Shown here in pieces: positions 18,201-24,991 of a DNA stretch of 64,000 nucleotides; position 1 is the first letter of the stretch, and each line of letters begins with the position of its first letter. Below the pieces are notes generated by a model. It was not told the DNA's origin. It saw nothing but the letters and a program-made list of their open reading frames with translations, and did no database searches. The position numbers were made by a program, and so were the translations under genes. Location of the stretch: contig NZ_JBPCZH010000001.1 of NCBI RefSeq assembly GCF_051251085.1, forward strand, positions 930,001-994,000, in the 5' to 3' direction. This stretch comes from Cernens ardua. Its GTDB lineage: Bacteria; Pseudomonadota; Gammaproteobacteria; Pseudomonadales; Halomonadaceae.

Positions 18201-20444
18201 TTGGGAAGCCTTTTATTTCAGGCGAGTAAAATAATTTCAACAGGTGGCAATCTTAATGCTGCAGCCCAGGGTGGGTTTCTTTTTGCTCAGGCCCAGGAAG
18301 ATACCAGTCACTATCAGGTAAAGAAAAAGAAGAAAATACTGGGAGGAGTACTTGGACATAAGCACTACGAACATACTCATGATGACATTGTAAATCATGT
18401 TGCTATTTTCAAGGCTAATCAAAATATAACTTTACTTAGTAAAGATGATAGTACCTACCAGGCAAGCAAAATTAGTGCAGGTAAAAATGCACAGCTCATC
18501 AGCCAACAAGGGAAAATAAACTTTGAGGCAGTGAAAAATACGGATTTTGACCAAACAATCTCATCAACATCCGGCCTCTATATCAAAAGCACCAACAAAG
18601 GCTATCAGAACCAGACCTGGGAACTTCCACATATAAGTACAGGAGGACAGCTGACCATTGATGCTGCTCAAGGTATAACTGCCGACATCAAGCAAAAAGA
18701 TGGTCAAACCCTTGATCAGGCAGTCAATGCACTGGCTACCACGCCAGGACTTGGATGGCTAAAAGACCTTAATCATCGCAATGATGTTCAGTGGGATAAA
18801 GTCCAGGATGCCTACACTAGCTGGAACCACACCCACACAAGTCTTAATCCTGTAGTTAGTACAGTACTAGCTATTGCCGTCGCAGCTGCAACATCTACGA
18901 CAACATTGGGTGCCGGCTTAAGCTTCGGGCTTAAAGGGGTAACAGGGGCAGCTCTATCTGGCGCAGGTATGGCAGGGATGTCTGCGTTAACCTCCGAAGC
19001 GGCGGTCGATATAGTCAGCAATAAAGGTAACCTTTCCAAAACATTCCAGCAGCTTGGGAGCAGCAGTTCCGTTAAATCGATCATTTCTGCCATGGCGATT
19101 AATGGTTCACTATCGGCACTGGATAATACGCTTTTCAATCAGGCTCCTACGCCCGGCTCCGCGACACGTCCCATGCTGAGTAATTGGGATAATGCAACCG
19201 AACGGGTTGCCGGCGAATCCTTTGTAGAGGCCAGCATTAACCATACAATTTATGGTGGTAGTTACAAGAACGAGCTGGTTAATACTCTATTGGGCAATAT
19301 CGGCAGCCAGGTACAGGCTGAGGGCGCCAATATTATTGGAGATAATGGGCAGGTCTTCGGAGCAGATGGATCTGCTCAACGAGCTATATCACATGCAGTA
19401 CTAGCGGGGATGAGCGCCGAAATTGGCGAAGGTAATGTCAAAGGAGCTGTAGCAGGGAGTCTTTCAGCAGAACTAGCAACTATCTCAATGGGTGATAATG
19501 TCATTGCAGCCCAAGATTGGGAACAAAAATCTAACGAAGAAGCTGAACTTGTAAAAGCATTAGGAGGGACTGCTGGAGCAGTTTTTACTAACTCCTCAAG
19601 CGGAGCAAACAGTGGGGCTACAGCAGCGGAAAATACTTTCAGGTACAACTATTTAAGTCACCATCAGAAAGAATTAGAGAATCAAGAGTTAGCTCAAGCA
19701 AAAACTTTAGAAGAAAAAGCATCAGTTGAGATACAGTGGGGACTTACAAGTCAAACACAAAATGGTGCTATGGCTGCTGGTGTTATCGCTGGTGTTCCTA
19801 CAGATTTTGTAGATTTCGAATTAAACATACTAAATACAGTATCTGATCCAGAACAGTTATTTTCTAGCCTAGTAAATATCATCCAAAATGATAGGTGGAT
19901 AGTCTTTGGCGATGCCATTAAACAAGAATATCTGCAGAGAATAGATAATTTACGAAACAACTATGAACATGCAGGCATTCAAGGAGCTTATAATACTGGA
20001 CTCGAAACAGGAAAGCTATTAACTGATATTGCTCTTACGGGAGCAGATGGTGCCGGATTATTGAAATTTGCAACCAATTCATCAATTAAAGCGATAAGAA
20101 TATTATCAATAGAAAACCAAAATTACACCCCCTCCTTATGGACAAGCTGGGCTCATTATCCGAAGGTAATAATAGATAATAAAACTTATGCAAAAATAGG
20201 AAACTTATTATATACACGCCATGCTGTTGATAGAATGCAACCATCAGGATTGGGCACTCCTGCAGGATCAGATAAAGTGGGACTTAGCATATCTCCTAAT
20301 CTAATTGAATCCATATTGAACAATGGGAATAAAAGGATTAGCATGCAAAAAAATGAATCAAGGTATATATATACATCGGACAACCTAGGTGTAGTAACAG
20401 ATAAATCATCAAAAGTTATTATAACTATCAGGAGATTTAAATGA
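15285..20444 (+). CDS. cdiA: CdiA-type contact-dependent toxin (TpsA exoprotein)
   Basis: A 1719-residue secreted exoprotein. Order: signal peptide (about 1-30); TPS/haemagglutination-activity domain with the NPNL and NPNGI motifs, the latter in ANPNGITCNGCKFTNTPG (about 130-150); a long stretch of FHA-type beta-helix repeats rich in Asn/Ser/Gly; a DUF637-like region (about 1190-1400); then the pretoxin junction ENTFRYNYLSHHQ near 1448-1460, where the family usually has VENN. The final ~260 residues are the variable CdiA-CT. Its last ~90 residues contain RHAVDRM (Arg1645), SPNLIESILNNG and VVTDKSSKVIITI, resembling DUF4258/BECR-fold RNase toxins; this is an inference. It is short beside E. 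coli CdiA (over 3000 residues). The stop overlaps the immunity gene start (ATGA). AT-rich throughout. Confidence 0.88.
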   Translation: MAQGYIWRRLMGTILIITMTSQYTEAAWGAAITPINSNTSVRVENGHTIVNIATPNKQGISHNTYQQFNIDSNGIVLNNLKNSGNSALAGNIAKNPNLRHGAAHLIINEVSSNTPTQLDGQVDIAGQKAALLIANPNGITCNGCKFTNTPGVTLTTGQPSYDNQGALAALDVHRGTIVIGPNGLQGTYKSRDGSSPNYIELISHVAQIEGHLSAHQLNVTLGHNHLDYGTGTITDLGSEKGYKPPSVALDSTAIGGMYADRIRLIATENGVGVNTGNLSSAQDDITIESAGPVQAGNMTSNQDINIRAPSINIPTSSTLQSNNDATLISQSLNNNGVLKSKGDIRLLADNVNNNGNNALIQAQHNLTIQKDGTGDKSTSVTNQSGIIRSIAGDVVIRTSSLNNKRQTLRISSQRVVPHSHNVNKQVGIISFVNSHGEVVHQEPLDGVVNVGGNWFGQVDMASHPVFNTARNQDVVVQQTNPAQISAGNSAYINATNLDNDASIITANNNLYLAGENLTNNSWKLGQENTYTMAAGTTSVPNKTLIHYQNHPTYVPWHTIGQYQTWTQTGVLPATIHAGNQLAMDFGDSIHLQEREALPGGEVHLPAPSTSVSANSILLHSGYVHITTGMNASNATNIISTGPVDINAANIHSGQALWISGDRWVSVNQSDLSSNQIDILSRNDNLTLSSADNMFDDTQESSMPEISAPAGLTLQAGKSIFFKDMGATHVGSLSMIAGDDINITSDNDYLKKWAGAPGLTHPNRQNLFNERYSNADAISTDHDLSLTAGDNLNFTHANLNAQGTLNLNAGQDISLPVYQPDPAFSSYFNITRTPEEISTLYGRDGVNIDAGRNLSLPASNINSSSNLNLIAGRNETLGSLVYRTQSPDGSYDDHVLTTHLHSVGDTTLSANGSIHIHGGQLISDGSTHISSGADTSLFSVVAHNYHVIPKGYTKGTNQNIVFIRAKNDVDITSLGSLLFQASKIISTGGNLNAAAQGGFLFAQAQEDTSHYQVKKKKKILGGVLGHKHYEHTHDDIVNHVAIFKANQNITLLSKDDSTYQASKISAGKNAQLISQQGKINFEAVKNTDFDQTISSTSGLYIKSTNKGYQNQTWELPHISTGGQLTIDAAQGITADIKQKDGQTLDQAVNALATTPGLGWLKDLNHRNDVQWDKVQDAYTSWNHTHTSLNPVVSTVLAIAVAAATSTTTLGAGLSFGLKGVTGAALSGAGMAGMSALTSEAAVDIVSNKGNLSKTFQQLGSSSSVKSIISAMAINGSLSALDNTLFNQAPTPGSATRPMLSNWDNATERVAGESFVEASINHTIYGGSYKNELVNTLLGNIGSQVQAEGANIIGDNGQVFGADGSAQRAISHAVLAGMSAEIGEGNVKGAVAGSLSAELATISMGDNVIAAQDWEQKSNEEAELVKALGGTAGAVFTNSSSGANSGATAAENTFRYNYLSHHQKELENQELAQAKTLEEKASVEIQWGLTSQTQNGAMAAGVIAGVPTDFVDFELNILNTVSDPEQLFSSLVNIIQNDRWIVFGDAIKQEYLQRIDNLRNNYEHAGIQGAYNTGLETGKLLTDIALTGADGAGLLKFATNSSIKAIRILSIENQNYTPSLWTSWAHYPKVIIDNKTYAKIGNLLYTRHAVDRMQPSGLGTPAGSDKVGLSISPNLIESILNNGNKRISMQKNESRYIYTSDNLGVVTDKSSKVIITIRRFK

Positions 20445-20746
20445 ATAACAAACTCATATACCAAAGCTCTGTTGACGAAATCAAGAATGCCTGCAAAAGA
20501 TTTTTATCTAAAGAAATAGACGGACATCACCTACAATTTATATTGTCAAATTCAGCGCATTCCATAGTTGCAATCGAAGAAGCAGATATTCGTGAAAAAG
20601 TATTAGGATATGATGGCGATATTGAAGAAATTTATCTTTTTGACAATGGGGAAGAAGAGTATAAATCGGCAGCAATTCTTGTTAACGAGTTACTCACCTG
20701 GATAGAAGAAAGAGAAAAAGCAGGTAACACTTATGGTTCCGAATAA
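20441..20746 (+). CDS. cdiI: Candidate CdiI immunity protein
   Basis: A 101-residue small acidic protein (many Glu/Asp, for example YDGDIEEIYLFDNGEEE). No family is recognised. Its start overlaps the cdiA stop by four bases (ATGA) and is preceded by AGGAG at ideal spacing, so translation is coupled to the toxin gene. Position directly after the CT, small size and acidity are the usual marks of a CDI immunity protein that binds and blocks the adjacent toxin in the cytoplasm. The pairing is inferred from position, not from a recognised domain. Confidence 0.75.
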   Translation: MNNKLIYQSSVDEIKNACKRFLSKEIDGHHLQFILSNSAHSIVAIEEADIREKVLGYDGDIEEIYLFDNGEEEYKSAAILVNELLTWIEEREKAGNTYGSE

Positions 20747-20748
20747 CA

Positions 20749-20847
20749 GGAACGAAAGAATTGCTTGATCCATCAATATCTATAAAACAGCAACTTGGTA
20801 GTGGAATACCAATCTCTATAATAAGATTTCCGGGAATCCTTAAATGA
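20749..20847 (+). pseudogene. Remnant of a second CdiA C-terminus
   Basis: Directly after the cdiI stop, a different frame reads GTKELLDPSISIKQQL and ends ISIIRFPGILK with a TGA at 20845-20847. This stop overlaps the ATG of the next gene (ATGA at 20844), exactly as cdiA overlaps cdiI. There is no start codon or toxin core. It looks like the last ~32 residues of a displaced toxin C-terminus, left when a new CT/immunity pair was inserted upstream. Such orphan modules are known from CDI loci. The fragment is short, so homology is not proven. Confidence 0.6.
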
Positions 20848-21418
20848 AAAGACAAGAAATAGGTAATATATTAAAAAAAGAAGGCTGGACAATTAAAATC
20901 GAAAAAAAACAACTGAATTTATAGCAAACTATTCAATCGAAGGAAAAATATTAGATATCATTTACAATATAAAATATTTATCTAATGAGAAAATATTAAG
21001 AGGTCCTCTAACTTTTTCTACAAAAGAATTTTCACTCATCGACAGTATAATAAGTGACTCTAACTATTCTTATGATCACATTAAAGCAAGAAGACCGGGG
21101 ATAAGAATAAAAGCCCCTGAAATAACCGAAAAGGCAGTCCTCCAAATGTCCGAAGAGGCCATCCGCTGGGCTAAACAACAAAATGTCTACGACTGCATAG
21201 TCGAATGGGCAAAAAAACCTACAACAGTAGTAGGATCTGCCCCGGTCAAACACCTGACAGCCCTGGCCATGCTGGGGCGCGTTGATATTCTGGAACACTA
21301 CAACCAGTCATTCGAGAAAGGAGACCGACTGGGTTTTGTCCCTTACATTACACAGGACTATATCAAACGGGCGCTGGATAAAGCCTATGAGTATAAGGAT
21401 CATCCCATCACACGGTAA
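20844..21418 (+). pseudogene. Orphan immunity-like gene, frameshifted at an A8 run
   Basis: The frame from ATG 20844 (MKRQEIGNILKKEGWTIK) stops at TAG 20922-20924, just after eight A residues at 20902-20909. Moving to the -1 frame at that run restores an uninterrupted frame (TTEFIANYSIEGKILDIIY...) to TAA 21416-21418, about 191 residues in total. The last part (HLTALAMLGRVDILEHYNQ, GDRLGFVPYITQDYI) is well formed, so the break is recent, a sequencing error, or slippage. The gene follows the toxin remnant with an ATGA overlap and is likely its immunity partner. The family is not firmly recognised. An internal ATG at 21146 could express only the C-terminal 90 residues. The first half is AT-rich; the last ~280 bases look like the host chromosome. 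Confidence 0.65.
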
Positions 21419-21446
21419 GAAACAGCTCTTGGAGTACTCATGAGAA

Positions 21447-21476
21447 ATGATCCCATGGCGTATTTCATGGGATCAT
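21447..21476. terminator. Perfect 11-bp inverted repeat after the CDI array
   Basis: ATGATCCCATG (21447-21457) and CATGGGATCAT (21466-21476) form a perfect stem with an 8-base loop, 29 bases after the orphan immunity stop. No T run follows. It may end the CDI transcript or mark the right edge of the acquired segment. Confidence 0.45.
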
Positions 21477-21530
21477 ACTGTTATTGAACAAGATGATCAT
21501 TGATGAATTTCAGAGAGAATATTTCATATA

Positions 21531-21558
21531 ACCAAAAAAAAGCCCTTCAAAGAAGGGC
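21531..21558 (-). terminator. Terminator of the ligA-yheU transcript
   Basis: GCCCTTC (21542-21548) and GAAGGGC (21552-21558) with a 3-base loop. Read on the minus strand, the stem is followed by a run of eight T. This is a strong intrinsic terminator for the leftward ligA-yheU unit. The 240 bases between it and yheU show no gene. Confidence 0.75.
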
Positions 21559-21800
21559 CAAATTACGCACATACACCTTAAAGCACTTGGGTTAAAGTCT
21601 CTCTCGCAGCCTTTAATCCATGTCCAATCACTCTCGATTGGATGAATCCAGTATACCGACTCACCCGAACATTAATAATACCTTAATACGAAATTCAGTG
21701 TTGCCTTGCCAGCAACAATAATGATGAAAAAGCAATAATATTGCATGAAGGCGGGTTGGAAGCATGATTCACACACGCCAAACCGGTATCTTGTGAAGGG

Positions 21801-22052
21801 CTACTGCGCTTGAAATGCTGTCAATTGCTCGGGTGTCATGACTTCGCTCATTTCAGTGTTGAGGTCGTGAACAATTAGCAGCTCCCCTCGTCGAACACGC
21901 TCATCCAACTGATGGACCCACACGCTCACTCCCTCATCAATGTCGGCTGTATCGTACCCTTCCCTCGTCACGAACTCAGCGAGTAACGCATGACGCAGCT
22001 CTTGCGGCAGGCTGGAGGGAGGAATAACGATAAATCGCCCTGACTCAGACAT
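21801..22052 (-). CDS. YheU-family (UPF0270) protein
   Basis: An 83-residue small protein. It contains IPPSSLPQELRHALLAEFVTREG and a C-terminal RGELLIVHDLNTEMSEVMTPEQL. This follows the pattern of E. coli YheU (LSPETLENLIESFVLREG ... VWSELHETVNIMP). Its function is unknown. It starts two bases after the ligA stop and is surely cotranscribed with it. The family is found across gammaproteobacteria. Confidence 0.78.
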   Translation of the reverse strand: MSESGRFIVIPPSSLPQELRHALLAEFVTREGYDTADIDEGVSVWVHQLDERVRRGELLIVHDLNTEMSEVMTPEQLTAFQAQ

Positions 22053-22054
22053 GC

Positions 22055-24106
22055 TTACTTACCTTCCAGGGTGCTTAACTGTTCGATGAAGGCTGGTTCA
22101 TCCATGACCTTGATGCCCAATTCCTGTGCCTTGGTCAGTTTGCTACCCGCCGCATCACCTGCCACAACCACCGTGGTTTTCTTCGACACACTACCGCTCA
22201 CCTTCGCCCCTAGGGCTTGCAAACGCTCTTTGGCCTCGTCACGGGTCAGTGTCGAGAGTGAACCGGTCAGCACCCAGGTTTGGCCTTCCAGTGGCTGTTC
22301 GCGTTTTTCCACGGTAATCACTGGCCATACAATACCAGCGTCCAGTAAGTCATTGAGCGTTTTCAGGTTTTCTTCCTGATGGAAGAAGGTATGAATATGA
22401 TGCGCGACGATCGGGCCAATATCCTGAACACTGACCAACGCCTCTACACTTGCTTCTTTCAATGCATCCAGTGAGCCAAAGTGATTAGCCAGTGTGAGTG
22501 CCGTGGTCTCCCCGACTTCACGAATACCGATCGCATAAATGAAACGTGCCAATGTGGTTTTTTTCGCGGCATCAATGGCGTTCACCAAATTATCAGCCGA
22601 CTTTTCCGCCATACGGGGAAGTTCAGCCAAGGTGTCACGTTGTAAGTGGAACAGGTCGGCCGGTGTTTTGATCAATTCGCGTTCAACCAGCAGATCGATC
22701 AGTTTTACGCCCAAACCATCGATATCCATGGCCTTACGGCTAGAGAAATGACGGATGGCTTCCTTACGCTGAGCCGGGCAGAAAAGTCCGCCGGAACAAC
22801 GGGCCGCCACTTCACCTTCCAGGCGTTCGACCTCTGCACCACATACCGGACAGTGGGTCGGCATCACGATTTCACGTGTCTCTTCCGGACGGTGATCCAT
22901 GACCACCTGGACGATCTGCGGGATTACATCTCCGGCACGTCGCACGATCACATCGTCACCAATGCGTACCCCCAGCCGGTGTATTTCATCCATATTGTGA
23001 AGGGTCGCGTTGGAAACGATCACACCAGCCACTTGTACCGGTTCCAGTTTGGCAACGGGTGTTAACGTACCGATACGCCCCACCTGAAACTCGACATCAT
23101 TCAAGCGCGTCATCTGTTCCTGTGCCGGATACTTGAAAGCAATCGCCCAACGAGGGGCACGTGAGACAAAGCCCAGTTCACGCTGCTGTTCCAGATTGTC
23201 AACCTTAAGCACGGCACCATCGATATCGTAATCCAGCCCCGCGCGGCGTTCGCCAAGGCGATGGCAGAACTGAATAATGCCTGAGGCCCCTTGAACAATG
23301 GCCAGCTCTGGGTTGGAACGAAAGCCGAATTCGCGTAAGCGAGCCATCATCGCGGAATGGGTCTCGGCCCAGGGTTCTCCCTCTAGCTGGGCGACCTGAT
23401 AGGCAAAAAATTCAAGCGGACGCTGCTCTGCAATTGATGGGTCCAACTGTCGCAAACTGCCCGCGGCTGCATTACGCGGGTTGGCAAAGACCTTACTACC
23501 CTCTTCACGTGCCCGCTCATTCATCCGAGCGAACCCTTTATGACCAATAAAGACCTCCCCACGCACTTCCAGCACATCAGGGGGATTATCTACGCGTAGT
23601 TTCAACGGGATGGAACGTATGGTACGCAGGTTATTGGTAATGCCCTCACCCACGCTGCCATCGCCACGCGTTGCCCCTTGCACCAGAATACCCTCCCGAT
23701 AAATGAGAGAGACAGCCAGACCATCCAACTTGGGTTCACAGCAAAAAGAGAGTGACTCAGCATCACGGTGAAGGCGATCAGCGGCGCGGTGCACGAAAGC
23801 TTGCAGCTCCTCATCATCGAAAGCGTTGTCCAACGAAAGCATCCGCACAGTATGCTCGACCGGCAGGAAGCCGTCCGAAATAGGCGCACCTACACGCTGG
23901 GTGGGGGAATCGGCCGTCTGAAGCTCAGGGTGCTCCGCTTCCAATGCCTGCAATTCCCGCATCATGCGATCATATTCGATATCAGGAATGGCGGCCTCAT
24001 TTTCGACATAGTAGCGGTAGTTGGCATCGTCGATATTCTGACGTAATTCCATGACACGTTGGGTAATGTCGTTAGGTGAGGCAGCTTGATTCACGGTGAT
24101 ATCCAA
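22055..24106 (-). CDS. ligA: NAD-dependent DNA ligase LigA
   Basis: A 683-residue NAD-dependent DNA ligase of standard length. Parts in order: Ia domain with YRYY near residue 30, the adenylation domain with Lys126 in CEPKLDGLAV as the AMP-accepting residue, an OB domain, a four-cysteine zinc finger (CPVC ... CSGGLFC), HhH repeats (about 510-590) and a C-terminal BRCT domain (about 600-680). It seals nicks in replication and repair. In related bacteria smc-zipA-ligA are adjacent; here a ~4.5 kb insertion separates ligA from zipA. yheU follows directly. Confidence 0.97.
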   Translation of the reverse strand: MDITVNQAASPNDITQRVMELRQNIDDANYRYYVENEAAIPDIEYDRMMRELQALEAEHPELQTADSPTQRVGAPISDGFLPVEHTVRMLSLDNAFDDEELQAFVHRAADRLHRDAESLSFCCEPKLDGLAVSLIYREGILVQGATRGDGSVGEGITNNLRTIRSIPLKLRVDNPPDVLEVRGEVFIGHKGFARMNERAREEGSKVFANPRNAAAGSLRQLDPSIAEQRPLEFFAYQVAQLEGEPWAETHSAMMARLREFGFRSNPELAIVQGASGIIQFCHRLGERRAGLDYDIDGAVLKVDNLEQQRELGFVSRAPRWAIAFKYPAQEQMTRLNDVEFQVGRIGTLTPVAKLEPVQVAGVIVSNATLHNMDEIHRLGVRIGDDVIVRRAGDVIPQIVQVVMDHRPEETREIVMPTHCPVCGAEVERLEGEVAARCSGGLFCPAQRKEAIRHFSSRKAMDIDGLGVKLIDLLVERELIKTPADLFHLQRDTLAELPRMAEKSADNLVNAIDAAKKTTLARFIYAIGIREVGETTALTLANHFGSLDALKEASVEALVSVQDIGPIVAHHIHTFFHQEENLKTLNDLLDAGIVWPVITVEKREQPLEGQTWVLTGSLSTLTRDEAKERLQALGAKVSGSVSKKTTVVVAGDAAGSKLTKAQELGIKVMDEPAFIEQLSTLEGK

Positions 24107-24220
24107 TTTCAGCGAAGCAATGAAAAAGAGTCTTGGGGGAAGGTAATGGACGAATGTACCTTCCTTTCATATCCCCTTATTTTAGCAGTCAATACACAGG
24201 ATTACTGCCGCATAACCCGA

Positions 24221-24805
24221 TTATTCATGGGTACTTTTCAAGGCCTGATATTCAGATGCCAGCATGCCCATATTCACCTCATCGAAATAGTCCGAACGAT
24301 GAAAGGCAACCGCACGCAAACGCCCTTCTTCCTTGAACCCAAGGCGCTCATAAAAACGAATGGCACGCTCGTTGAAAGACCAGACCTTCAAGGCCACTTT
24401 ATAGGCACGCATTTCCTCAAACGCCAGTCGCAGAGCCATTTGGCATGCTTCGAATCCGAAGCCTTTCCCCTGAAAACCCGGGCCAATCATGATGCCCAGC
24501 TCAAAAATATGGTACATGGGCGCATGAGCTTCCAGAGTGAAAGAGCCCACTAATTGACCGTTTTTGTCCGTTATGCAATATCCGCAGGCAAAGGCAGAAT
24601 CGTTACGGTGCTCTTTATTCAACAGGTCATCGAGTAATGCTGTGGGCTGCTTTACCACACGGTACGTTTGCAGAATTGCATTACCGCTGGTGTTCATCCA
24701 TGTGGTCAGTATCGGCAAGTCATCATCACGAAGTTCTCGTAAAAGAACGTTTTCGCCTTCAAACAGAGCATTGCCCCAGGCTTGGAGGGTGTGGAAATCA
24801 GGCAT
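24221..24805 (-). CDS. GNAT acetyltransferase, RimJ/RimL-like
   Basis: A 194-residue N-acetyltransferase of the RimJ/RimL type. Visible parts are the N-terminal LLRELRDDDLPILTTWMN, the acetyl-CoA loop GPGFQGKGFGFEACQMAL, the VWSFNERAIRFYERLGFKEEGRLR block and a final hydrophobic strand. Members acetylate protein N-termini, polyamines or antibiotics; the substrate here cannot be read. An AAGGAA site precedes the ATG. It is divergent from the TonB receptor gene and may be part of the same insertion between ligA and zipA. Confidence 0.82.
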   Translation of the reverse strand: MPDFHTLQAWGNALFEGENVLLRELRDDDLPILTTWMNTSGNAILQTYRVVKQPTALLDDLLNKEHRNDSAFACGYCITDKNGQLVGSFTLEAHAPMYHIFELGIMIGPGFQGKGFGFEACQMALRLAFEEMRAYKVALKVWSFNERAIRFYERLGFKEEGRLRAVAFHRSDYFDEVNMGMLASEYQALKSTHE

Positions 24806-24939
24806 GATGGTTCCTTTTTTGTTTTATTTACCGTCGGATGATCGAATGCTTGTGTTTGGGATGGCATCTCAATCTACCTCTCCAACACTTCGTTGACCGG
24901 TTATTTCAAAAATACAATCAATAATGACTACCATTTATA

Positions 24940-24960
24940 AATGAAAATAATTATCATTCA
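24940..24960 (+). promoter_or_regulatory. Fur box upstream of the TonB receptor gene
   Basis: ATGAAAATAATTATCATTC at 24941-24959 matches the 19-bp Fur consensus (GATAATGATAATCATTATC) at most positions, notably the TTATCATT half. It lies about 32 bases before the receptor ATG, overlapping the expected promoter. Iron-repressed expression of the receptor is inferred. Confidence 0.7.
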
Positions 24961-24991
24961 CGAAAATTCATAAAATAAATGGGAACCTACC

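Noticed and set aside
13231..21800. Integrase, transposase or tRNA attachment site at the CDI locus
   Set aside because: None seen; acquisition is inferred only from base composition and gene content.
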